From positions 124,001-188,000 of the forward strand of contig BLYE01000046.1 in NCBI GenBank assembly GCA_016586335.1: 64,000 bases of DNA. The letters run 5' to 3'. Each line of letters opens with the position of its first letter. The stretch's first letter is position 1. The notes beneath the pieces were generated by a model. The model had not been told where the DNA came from, did no database searches, and saw only the letters and a program-made list of their open reading frames with translations. Positions 52,239 through 61,600 of the stretch are shown piece after piece. The translations under genes were made by a program, and so were the position numbers. This DNA comes from Nitzschia putrida (lineage: Eukaryota > Bacillariophyta > Bacillariophyceae > Bacillariales > Bacillariaceae).

Positions 52239-52689
52239 TGTGTAACGCAGTTAGTTGTGAAATGCAAGGATATAGTAGTTTATTTCGATGGAGAACTAAC
52301 GGAGTAGGACCCGTGGTGAACTTTCTATAGTAGTGAAGGCAGTGATGGATGCAATTGCACTCTGTTTTCTGGTCGACCAAGCAAACGGCTCAAGTCGGTC
52401 GTGTTCGAGTTCGTGTTGTCACCAGGAAGAAGAAAATTCGGCTGTGCTACGTGCGATGACGTCAACAACTTTCGCCCTATTTTGACCTTTCATCTCGTGA
52501 CTCACATGCAACCGTGAATGATCGACGACTCACTCGAAATGACCGTTCGTTCGGGAATCTTCCAACTTCGATATCCGCCGTCGATGTCGCGATCATCCCA
52601 TCCACCACAGGTCCGACTCATCACTACATCATCATCTGCAGTGACCACTACCTAGTTACCTAGTACAACAAAACCATAACAGCAACATC
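52239..52689. other. Divergent promoter region, kinase 2 and cyclophilin
   Basis: No coding sequence is supported. A perfect TGACGTCA palindrome sits near the middle. Confidence 0.6.
52457..52464. promoter_or_regulatory. CRE-like TGACGTCA site
   Basis: A perfect 8-bp bZIP/CREB-type palindrome, 219 bp upstream of the kinase 2 start and 226 bp upstream of the cyclophilin start. CRE-type elements act in CO2/cAMP responses in Phaeodactylum (known). Function at this place is inferred from the word only. Confidence 0.3.
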
Positions 52690-54068
52690 ATGAAGAGTTT
52701 CACTTCTTTCCTTCTCCTTGCTCTCTTGGCTCTTGTGAATGGGTACGTCTTGTATCTTTGGACATCACAGAGTGTGGATGTGTCGTCATCAACAATAATA
52801 CCTTCGTCTCACTCTGGCAACCTACGTGATCCCAATAAAATTAATCATTCTCACCACAACAACAGTCACACCATCACCAACAAGGTCTTCTTTGATGTCG
52901 AAATCGGCGGAACTCCTGCTGGCCGTATCGTCATGGGACTTTTCGGAGAGACTGTCCCTATTACCACCGAAAACTTTGTACGTACTAATACGACAACCAT
53001 GGCACTGATGGATTTTTGTTTGTTTGTTTGTTTGTTTGTTTGTTTGTTTGATTCCTTGGCCAGAGTCTTGGAAGCCTTTATGCTCACAACTCGTGTTGAA
53101 TTTAAATCTTTTTACAGCGTGCTCTTTGCACCGGTGAGAAGGGAACTGGTCTCAACCGAAAGCCTCTTCACTACAAGGGAAGCATCTTCCACCGCATCAG
53201 TAAGTTGTATACTGCACCTGAAAATGGTTGACTGTTTGCTACCTACTACCGTAGATGGATGTCTCTTCGTGGTACTAACCTTTATTTTACACGACAGTCC
53301 CCAACTTCATGATCCAAGGTGGAGACTTCACCGCCTTTAATGGACGTGGTGGAGAGAGCATCTACGGTGAGAGGTTTGAGGATGAAAAGTAAGTTTTTGT
53401 CTCTACGATTAGTAGTCGCACCACCCCTGTCATTTCTGGAACTATTGCATTGTTGTTGGATGATCCATCACCTCTAACGCGTGTTTCCTTGTCTGATCAC
53501 AATAGCTTCAATATCCAACATGAGGGACCCATGTACCTCAGCATGGCCAACGCCGGACCTGACAGTAAGTAGTGTTCTCCTTCGTCAATTTGCCTTTTCG
53601 TTAATGTTATCCTTTTTTGTAGTGATGTATACTAACGCGTTTCGGGTTTCTTTTTTGCTTGTTGTTACAGCCAAGTAAGACATTTGGAGAGGATTTGATT
53701 TGACGAATGGTATTTCTTCATGTTGAAGTCCCCTGTCTTTTCTCACCCTTGCGTTTTGTTCCGATTGCTCTTCCGCCGCAGTGGATCCCAATTCTTCATC
53801 ACCACCGTCAAGACCCCTTGGTTGGATGGCAAGCAGTAAGTACAACTATTGACTAACTTGGGCAAGACTATTCTCTCCTACTGCACCACAAGTGGAAATC
53901 ACTACAGTCTATGACTCTAACGTGAAGCGCCCGTTCTCTTTCAGTGTTGTCTTTGGAAAGGTTCTTGAGGGAGAGTCTGTTGTCAAGGCCGTCGAGGCGC
54001 AAGGCACCAACTCTGGAAAGCCCAAGCAAAAGGTCATGATTGTCGACTCTGGAGAGTTGACCGAATAA
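52690..54068 (+). CDS. Secretory cyclophilin-type peptidyl-prolyl isomerase
   Basis: Seven exons: 52690-52977, 53118-53199, 53298-53388, 53506-53564, 53671-53674, 53782-53835, 53945-54068 (233 residues). Exon 5 is only CCAA; it supplies parts of the Thr and Asn codons in AGPDTNGSQFF, a strictly conserved cyclophilin stretch. A signal peptide or anchor (about 1-25) precedes a 40-residue linker and the isomerase domain. Active-site motifs: FHRIIPNFMIQGGDF (Arg, Phe, Gln), MANAGP, GSQFFITT, PWLDGKHVVFGKV (Trp and His). The end, ELTE, is not an ER retention signal, so the site within the secretory pathway is open. It catalyses proline isomerisation. Confidence 0.92.
53013..53050 (+). repeat. TTTG microsatellite in cyclophilin intron 1
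   Basis: About nine tandem tttg units lie between the donor at 52978 and the acceptor at 53117. They read as FVCLFVCLF in the intron frame, which is not protein. Confidence 0.85.
53671..53674 (+). other. 4-nt micro-exon of the cyclophilin gene
   Basis: The bases CCAA are flanked by TTGTTACAG and GTAAGACA. Inclusion keeps the frame (phase 1 in, phase 2 out) and completes PDTNGSQ. Omission would break the frame before the conserved FF residues. Confidence 0.85.
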
Positions 54069-54327
54069 GTAGTGGCGACCAAGTAAACCTCTCTTGCTAT
54101 TCGCACCGACCCTGTGATCGTATCGACAGGAACAAACAATACATTTTGTTAATCCATAATATTTCATAGTGTAGGAAGGCACGTTTAGTAAAGAAGTACT
54201 GTCGCTAGTGAAGGGTATTGTTGCACACAACATTGACACTTCCCAAATGGATTGCAATGTAGAGAAAGTAGTATTGGAGCTGTTCTGCCACGCTTTTATA
54301 TATCACCAATGCCTCCCCAACGTTCGG

Positions 54328-54441
54328 GAACGACCATACCAACATGACAGCACCGCTTCCCGTCCGCTCAGCGAAGTTAAGCATGTTCGGGCTCAGTTAG
54401 TACTACGGTGGGGGACCACGTTGGAATCCTGAGTGTTGTTC
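54328..54441 (+). rRNA. 5S ribosomal RNA
   Basis: The segment has the 5S order: acgaccatacca, gcaccgcttcccgtccg, agttaagcatgttcgggct, agttagtactacggtggggg, accacgttggaatcctgagt and gttgtt. The ends pair (gaacgac with gttgttc), forming helix I. The internal promoter words of polymerase III 5S genes (aagttaagc, gttagtac) are intact. Ends are set by helix I and may be off by a few bases. It lies alone between protein genes on the plus strand, downstream of the cyclophilin gene. Confidence 0.88.
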
Positions 54442-54443
54442 TC

Positions 54444-54449
54444 TTTTTT
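54444..54449 (+). terminator. Pol III T-run terminator of 5S
   Basis: Six T immediately follow the 5S 3' end (ctcttttttg). Confidence 0.75.
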
Positions 54450-54590
54450 GCGCATTTTTTCGCTTTTCAGCTTACATTTTGCTTTTGTATCCATTGGTTT
54501 GCAACAAGGGGACCTCCTAGGCAACCTGGATTAGTTTTTTTCGTGGTTAGGAAGACTTGCCATGGTTTTTTATTTGCTATCACTCCCCAT

Positions 54591-54655
54591 GGTTCGGGGA
54601 TGGGGAGGGGGTATCACGTTGGATTCCTGGACGGATGATCTTTTTTGCGTTTTTG
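54591..54655 (+). pseudogene. Degenerate 3' fragment of 5S rRNA
   Basis: The words ggttcgggga, ggggagggggtatcacgttg and gattcctgg followed by atcttttttgcgt mirror the last 60 bp of the adjacent 5S gene including its T-run (gttcgggct, ggtgggggaccacgttgga, atcctgag, ctcttttttgcgc). The 5' half is missing. Confidence 0.5.
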
Positions 54656-54752
54656 CTCCTCCGGATGACCGACACCAAATATTAATACAACAACACCCCT
54701 TTTTGTAGCGGCTTGGTTGTTGTTGTGCACTACTCGACAGAATCGCTTTTGA

Positions 54753-55943
54753 ATGGGGAAAAAGCCAAAGCCAAGAATTATCACAAAGCGCTCAAAGAGG
54801 CAGCGTTTAACTTTGTGTCAAAAAGTGCTACGATGTATATACTTTACTCCCATGATCATATTGTTCGTGGAGAGACTCTATCTTCCATTCGAATATGGCA
54901 ATCTCTCTGGTTATCTGCTGGATGTGCAAAATGTCGCTGTTACCCGTCATGTGAAGGATACAGAGTTCACGATATCCTCTGTATCATACCCGTCGTTGTG
55001 GTCCTTGACCTCAGCTCCAAACACAACATCCGCCTTTTTCGCTTACACGACATGTCAAGACAATGTGATGGTGACAAGCGTTGATTCTCCGGATGGAGTA
55101 GGAGTTGAAGTGGTTTCGGAGGGTGGTACTATCCCAAAGTACAGGAGAAGAAGACGTATACCCAAGATTGTGCACCAGACAGCCAAGTCTCGTTGCGTAA
55201 CTCCTGCTTTTGCTCAGATCACCAACCAATGGAAATTGCCAGGGTATGGCTACTATTTTCACGACGACGAAGCAGTCAACCGGTTGTTTCAAATGAATTT
55301 TCCAGAATTCCCTCATTTGAAGAACATCCTCCGGAATTGTGTTAAGAATCCAACTCTCAAAGCTGATCTCTGGAGGTATCTCATCCTTTGGGTTTATGGC
55401 GGGGTCTATGCCGATTTTGATACTGCTCCTGCCAAGTTCAACGAGTTTTCCATAGACGAATCCACGGATGAGGCCTATTTCGTGGTAGAGCAGTACCACA
55501 TATTGAGTCAATGGTTTATGGCTGTTTCACCTGGTCACCCTATCATGTACTACGCTATTCAATTCACCCTTGAAAACCTCATGGAAGCATCAGATACCTT
55601 AAAACTGAATGCTGCCGTTGTCTCGGGTCCACACGCATTGCACCGTGCATTCATCGCCTTTCGACAAGACGCTGGGGCATTAGTGGAGCCAATAAGCGTA
55701 GGGTCCAAACCAGTATCGAGCGGTACATTCGAAGGAACCAATGGCCGAACTATTCGCGTTGTAGGAAAGGCTGAAGATGAGAATGAATACGTTAAACGCT
55801 CTGCCGTCAATCCCAAAACGAAGAATCGGGACTATCGTACCATGGGGATGAAACATTTCTCCTCCTTTTGGGGTGAGAAAGCCAAAGAGTCTGGAGAGAG
55901 CTGTATAGATGCAATGGCATCAGAAGTTTTGGCTGCTGCTTGA
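54753..55943 (+). CDS. Och1-like glycosyltransferase (DXD, GT32-type)
   Basis: Single exon, 396 residues. A basic N-terminus (KPKPRIITKRSKRQR) is followed by a hydrophobic signal anchor at about residues 28-42, giving type II Golgi topology. The catalytic part begins RRIPKIVHQTAKS, then ITNQWKLPGYGYYFHDDEAV, KADLWRYLILWVYGGVYADF with the DXD at ADFDT, and WFMAVSPGHPIMYYAI. These follow the Gly_transf_sug / OCH1 order. Such enzymes transfer mannose or other hexoses from nucleotide sugars to glycans. Acceptor unknown. A nucleotide-sugar transporter gene lies 1.2 kb downstream. Confidence 0.82.
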   Translation: MGKKPKPRIITKRSKRQRLTLCQKVLRCIYFTPMIILFVERLYLPFEYGNLSGYLLDVQNVAVTRHVKDTEFTISSVSYPSLWSLTSAPNTTSAFFAYTTCQDNVMVTSVDSPDGVGVEVVSEGGTIPKYRRRRRIPKIVHQTAKSRCVTPAFAQITNQWKLPGYGYYFHDDEAVNRLFQMNFPEFPHLKNILRNCVKNPTLKADLWRYLILWVYGGVYADFDTAPAKFNEFSIDESTDEAYFVVEQYHILSQWFMAVSPGHPIMYYAIQFTLENLMEASDTLKLNAAVVSGPHALHRAFIAFRQDAGALVEPISVGSKPVSSGTFEGTNGRTIRVVGKAEDENEYVKRSAVNPKTKNRDYRTMGMKHFSSFWGEKAKESGESCIDAMASEVLAAA

Positions 55944-56042
55944 AAATGATTGAGGTCTCTAGTTCACATCTGTCCTGGTTTCTAATATGGCACTCTACTG
56001 TTCAGTGTTAACAACAAGATTTATTCGAAAACGTCGAAAGAA

Positions 56043-56776
56043 TTATACAGAGACACCGCCATCACTGGACATCATTTCGAAATGGGATTGGGTGCCCTCG
56101 TCGCGGCCCAATTGAATGGTTCCCACTCGTCGTCGTCGGTGAACGCCAACCAAAACTCCAGCCAATGCGAACATAGCAACTCCACCAGCAACCATCTGGT
56201 AGCCATTGTGCTTGGATAGCTTAACACTAGTAGTGCAAACAGACTTGGAATCTCCGAAGTCAAATGTGGCCCTGACACCCACCGAAACGCCCCTGTTAAA
56301 CCAGACACAAGAACGAGGAGTCAGCCTATGTATTTGTATCGTGGTGCATTTGATACTCTTGAGCTTACGTACCAGAAACCGTTTTGGGCATACCACTCGT
56401 CACCATCTCCGGGAATCTTGAAGTTGAATCCCTTCAATGTATAGTCTCCAGCACTAGGACAGTCGCTTCCGCTATCGACCCAAAGGGACTTGCAAATGTT
56501 GACCTCCTTATCAAAAATCTCAACCATGTTGGCAACCTTTACCGAAATCTCAGGAGTGTTGGTGCTCAATTCGTTAGCAATGGAGAGAGTTCCCGAAATA
56601 GAGACATCGGAACCAAAGGTGCAGTAGTTGCCACAATCCAATTCAAGTGATGTGACTTGAAGATCTCCAGAACAGGAAACGCCACTGTCACTGATACTGA
56701 ATTGAGTGGAAGCCAAAGTAGATTGGAACAAGCATACCAATAGAAGAATAGAACGGAACAAATTGCTGGAACTCAT
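56043..56776 (-). CDS. Type I membrane protein of unknown function
   Basis: Two exons on the complement, 56373-56776 and 56043-56292 (80-bp intron, Trp codon split), 217 residues. A signal peptide (MSSSNLFRSILLLVCLFQST) is followed by a Cys-containing lumenal domain with beta-like periodicity (SCSGDLQVTSLELDCGNYC, FGSDVSISGTLSIAN, KSLWVDSGSDCPSAGDYTLK, FDFGDSKSVCTTSVKL). One membrane helix (VAGGVAMFALAGVLVGV) and a short Arg-rich cytoplasmic tail end the protein. I do not recognise the family; the even number of Cys suggests disulfides. The ATG was chosen because it places the signal peptide at the very start; the frame is open further upstream. Confidence 0.7.
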
Positions 56777-57163
56777 GGTTGTTGGTGTCACGGTTATTGT
56801 CGAATACAACCTTTTTGTAATCACAAAAGTATGAGAAACGTCCAAATACGGCTGACTCGTCGAAATGTCGACAAAAGAAAGTGAGGGAGCAGTAGCACAA
56901 TTGTAACGAACGTCCAACGAAACCCGACTCATATTTCCAAAAACTGCATTGATGAATATATTTATATCGCGCACGTCCTCCTGCCCCTAATTCTTGCCCC
57001 CCAAATCTCAGGTTTTAAGAACTAAGTAGTCCCTCACCTCTGAAGGAAAGCACTGGAACTACCCCTTATAAATAACGTTGGTACCAAGTACCAAGCTGAG
57101 TCGCATCCAGTGGTGGCATCCATCCATCACATCGTCGTCGCCACTCTGTCCAACACTGTGACA
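56777..57163. other. Divergent promoter, unknown membrane protein and transporter
   Basis: No gene is seen. AT-rich words (tatatttatatcg near 56958) could be core promoter elements. Confidence 0.55.
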
Positions 57164-58276
57164 ATGGCATCGACTTCAGCTCCCGATCTCGATGGCAAAG
57201 CCATCACTTTCTTAGCCTTCCTTGCTCTTCAAAGTGGAATTCAACCAATTTTGACACAAAAGTTTACTGCTCAAGGAATATGTCTTTCCTCTGTCATTAT
57301 GGTACAGGAATTCGTCAAGTGTGGCATGGCCTTTGCCATGCTTGTCCTTAGTGGTTCATTTCGCACTGCAGTATCTGGTACGTTCTCATGTACTAACGTT
57401 AGTATGATGCAACCATAAGTGGCGGTTGGAAAGAGAGAGAAATCAACTCATACTTGTCATCTTCAACATAATTTGCTAGGGTGGAACCTCACGACCTGGA
57501 TGACAGTTGCACTGCTCCCTGCGACCTTGTATGCTGTTCAAAATGTTGCTGCATTACTTGCCTACCAGCACTTGGACTCTGTTACATTCATGGTGTTGAA
57601 TCAAACAAAAACGCCTTCTGCCGCCCTGTGTTGTTATTTGATTATGGGGCGAAGGCAAAGCCCAGTTCAGCTTGTCAGTCTTGTGTTGCTCCTTGTATCT
57701 GCCCTCATGATGAAAGACATTATCAGTGTGGAGACCTTGATGTCGTCAACAAACAATGAATCGTCCAAGTTGGAGACTGCAGAATGGAATTCGGAGCAGT
57801 GGACCCATGGAGTTGTCCCGATTTTGTTTGCCAGCTTCATTAGTGGGTTGTCAGGAGCCATTTCTCAAAAAAGTTTGCAGCTACAAGGAGGTGGTCGAAA
57901 CGCATATCTGTTCAGTATGGAATTGTCCATGGCATCAGCATTGGTTTTGGTGTGCAGTCTGTTCTTCAGCCCAGATGGTCAACAAATTGCGGAGGATGGT
58001 TTCTGGAATCAATGGACAATGTATACATGGATACCGATCCTTACCAACTCTGCGGGTGGTGTGGTTGTGGGGTTGGTCACAAAGTACTGTGGATCTGTCC
58101 GTAAAGGGTTTGGTCTCGTATTCGGTATCTTTCTCGGTGGTCTTGTTCAGGCAATACTACAACCAGAAGTGGGAGTTTCTGTCAATCAGGCTGCGGGAGG
58201 CATCCTGGCGGCAATCAGTTTGTTGTTGCACACAACCAACCCCCCTTTGTCTCCCCAGAAAGAAAAGGTCCATTGA
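57164..58276 (+). CDS. Nucleotide-sugar transporter, SLC35A-like
   Basis: Exons run 57164-57377 and 57480-58276, with a 102-bp intron, phase 1; 336 residues and about ten hydrophobic helices. SLC35A landmarks: LQSGIQPILTQKF, ILVQEF-like VIMVQEFVKCG, ALLPATLYAVQNVAALLAYQ, LDSVTFMVLNQTKTPSAALC, ISGLSGAISQKSLQ and NSAGGVVVGLVTKYCGSVRK. Such carriers exchange nucleotide sugars for nucleotide monophosphates across the Golgi membrane. The cargo (CMP-Sia, UDP-Gal, UDP-GlcNAc) cannot be told from sequence. A TACTAACGTTAGTA palindrome lies within its intron. It is convergent with the cyclase receptor gene. Confidence 0.85.
57391..57404. repeat. Intronic TACTAACGTTAGTA palindrome
   Basis: Perfect 14-bp palindrome inside the intron of the nucleotide-sugar transporter gene, 14 bp after the donor. 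Confidence 0.8.
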
Positions 58277-58623
58277 ACCGCGAGCCATCAGACTGGAGAT
58301 CTATCTCTCTTGCCAAAGTTTACACTTCCCTCTCGGTTCATGCGCAAGAGAGAACAGTTGTCCGGCTAACCTGAAGTTGCAGCACGACCGGGTTCCAACG
58401 GCGCAACATCGAACACTATGCTAGCGAGCAATCACTGCCTGGACTGCCATTGATTGAAACAGAGTTTCCCTTCGTCTGATGGCCTTGTTTTGAAGTTCTC
58501 TGTCTTATCATAGTTCCTATGATATCACGAAGACAAGACACCATTTACCGCCAACCGACATGATACTACCACGAATCCTGAAAAAAGTGTAACATGTGGG
58601 TCTAATATATTGTACTATTGAAT
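58277..58623. other. Convergent 3' gap
   Basis: Only the two 3' UTRs are expected here; nothing else is recognised. Confidence 0.6.
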
Positions 58624-61600
58624 CTATACCATCGATGGGAGCGGTGAGGCATCCCATGCTAGCAAATTCTTTGCTGACTTCTTTCCTCCGTCAGTCTTTC
58701 CTGAATACGATGGGTGTGCTGCATCATATTCTTCCTTGAACGACTGGACCAAACTGTGGCCTTGTCGTTCCCATTCTTCGCGGTTCGCAATAGCATAGCT
58801 TGACAACTTGATACCAGAACGGAAGACTCCACTTGCATCAAGCTTCTTTGTCATTGGAATGATGTAAAAATCATGGAATCCAATCTCGCGCTCATACCAG
58901 CTCTCAGAAGGATCTTCGGAAATGCGACCCTTTCTGAATGCACCATACATCTCATTGAACAAACGCTGGTTCCACTTGACATACATAGACCATTCTTGTA
59001 CGATGTGGGAAATGTCAGAAGTCTGCATCAACATCTCCATCACCAATGTGGCCTTGGTGTCCATGTTTTCCTTGCTGTAAAATCCCTCTGAAAATGCACG
59101 ATCCCAACGGTTTCGACGCGCCGCATTGATATCCTTGTCTGAAATATCAGTTGCCAATACCATGTTGACCACCATTTGTCTGAAGCGGGCCAGTTCGGCA
59201 GCATCCACAAAGGCACAGTTGCGGAAGTTCTTGTAGCGGTCTGTCATCAAGAGCTCCCAAGCAATGTCAACAGAGTTTTGTTCTGCAACACTCTTGTTCT
59301 TGTAGGCCTTGGCAAGAGTGGCACCCTCCGACACTAGGATAGCGTTGGTCACTCCTGGGTGGTCAACGTCATGGATCAGAGCAGAAAAGACACACGCAAA
59401 TTGCACCAATGGATCCGAGAAATACCGAAGGACGACTTGTGTACATCGCCAGCTACCTTGGCAGTCATGCGTTGAGGTCCTTCCATGCCACCATTGGGTC
59501 TCACAATCCAGTGCATCAGTTTCTCAACAGCCATCAAAGCATGGTTAGCATGTTCAAAGCTGTGGAACGGATTGGGCCTGTACAAGGAGGCAATGACAGA
59601 TACGTAGTCCTTGATTTCACTTAGGACTTGTTCATCCAGCTCGATAGTTTCAGGAGGCACAAGCTTCTGCACCGAAGTAGCATCGAAATCTGGGAAGGAG
59701 ATACGGTCTTTGAACTCATCCAAAACGACATGTCCCTCCTCAGACGACCCATAGAGAGGAGGAGGGTTCTGTGGCTTGACTCCATTCTGGGTCGCTCGCT
59801 TGGCCAAGATCATCTGCAAATGACTGACAAGGAAGGAAACATCCCAGTCAATCAAATGAGACTTTCTTTCACTTGACTCTGTCGTTGCGGAAGTCATATC
59901 GCACATGGTTTCCCTGGTTTCAGAACCTGAGTCCTCGGAGTCAAGATCAGAGGGGTGCCTTGCGTGTTTTGTTGGAAACGTAGGTGCGGCTGGGGCTCCG
60001 GCTTGCTTCAATGTCTGCACATGGTTTGATTTTGGAGTGACGGTTTCCTGTGGTACCGCTTTCTTCAACGGTGAATTCTCGTCGCCTTGGCGATCTGTAG
60101 GTGTATCATTGAGTGCTGCTGTCGATTCCCTGGGTTCCTCTTCATCGAATTGGATTTCGTTTCCTACCCAGTATGTAAACATCGTTCCCTTGCCCTTGAC
60201 CGAAATCTTTCCTCGTCGGACCAATGGAATATCTGGGCCCTGCTCCTTCAAAATATCGGCTGCTGTTTGAGTGCACAAGATTCGTCCAGAGAGAGAATTC
60301 GATTCCATTCGGCTGGCTGTGTTGACAGTGTCACCGAACAAGCCGTAGCGAGGGTTCAATGTTCCGATCACGTTACTGACCACAGGACCACTGTGAAAAC
60401 CAACGCGAATCTCGACGCAACCGCGACTGGGTCTTCCTCATCAATCAAGGTTCTGGATGCTGCTGCAATCGCCTCTTGTGCGTACAGAGCGATATTCCTT
60501 ACATGGTTTCATTCTGAGTACCGTCCAAGTTCGTAACCCCCATGTATGCATCGCCTGGAAGAATAAGAAGCACGGCACGCGAGTCAATGAATACTGTGTT
60601 ACACGGAACAGTAGTACCTCCTTGTCACATCCAAGAACTTACCAATAGTTTCCACCTTGAACACATTGTGCTTCTTACTCAGAGTATCGAATGATTGGTA
60701 CAGACGATCAAGCATGTTCGACACCTTCAATGGAGAGAACGTCGCGGAAATATCCGTGAAACCAACAATATCGGAGAAAACCACAGTCACAATATCGTGC
60801 GACTCTGGTTCCACTCGCTGACCAGCATTGAGTGCATCCGCGATGTGTTTGGGGAACACCTCGTAGAGCAGTTCCTTTGCGGTCTTCTCCTTCTTGTTGA
60901 TATCTGTGTATGCTGGGCGGGCTCTTTCAAGAGGTTCGGCATCGCGAGATGTCAGATCCATCAAGATGTAGTCTAGGTCCTTGGCAGAGGGACGGAAGAA
61001 TGGATTGGCACTCCAGAGTTTCTTCATGATATCGACCATCTTGGGAGGACACTCAGGGGGCACCGGGGGCCTCAAGTTGATTCTGGGGTGGCAGACCTTG
61101 GGAAGGACCTTCCTTGGGTCTTCACCTTCGAATGGGTCCTTCCTGGAATAGATCTCGTAGAAGATCATACCGAGACTGTACATATCGCATGCTGCTCACA
61201 GTGAATGAGTTCAACAACGAAGACGATCAGGACAGGGTTAGGGTTTTTCAATGACACATTTCCGAAAACCCACGATTGCGTTGTCAAGAACATACCTGTG
61301 TTGAATGGAACCTTTCTACGCAAATACTCAGGTGCCATGAAGAATGGCTGTTGTGCACATTCGCATGTTAGATATATGGAATGAGGCGCTGCGGTTCACT
61401 CCCTATGCACTTTGGAGATGAGACTTACCGTTCCTTGCAATGGCCCATTGGCTTTGAAATGCGCCAAACCGAAATCTGCAACCTTGGCTCGGAACCTTGA
61501 GTCGACGAGAATGTTCTTGGCCTTGAGGTCTCCATGGAGAATTGGAGGCTTCGACGAATGCAAAAAGTTGATTCCCTGCGCAACATCACGAACAATCTGC

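Larger units (their letters stand above)
54442..54752. other. Gap between 5S and the glycosyltransferase
   Basis: T-rich. It carries a 5S-derived fragment and no gene. Confidence 0.6.

Noticed and set aside
53000..53340. Continuous frame 52690-53340 as a short membrane protein
   Set aside because: The part after 52977 is intron (TTTG repeat and splice signals); the spliced product gives a full cyclophilin.
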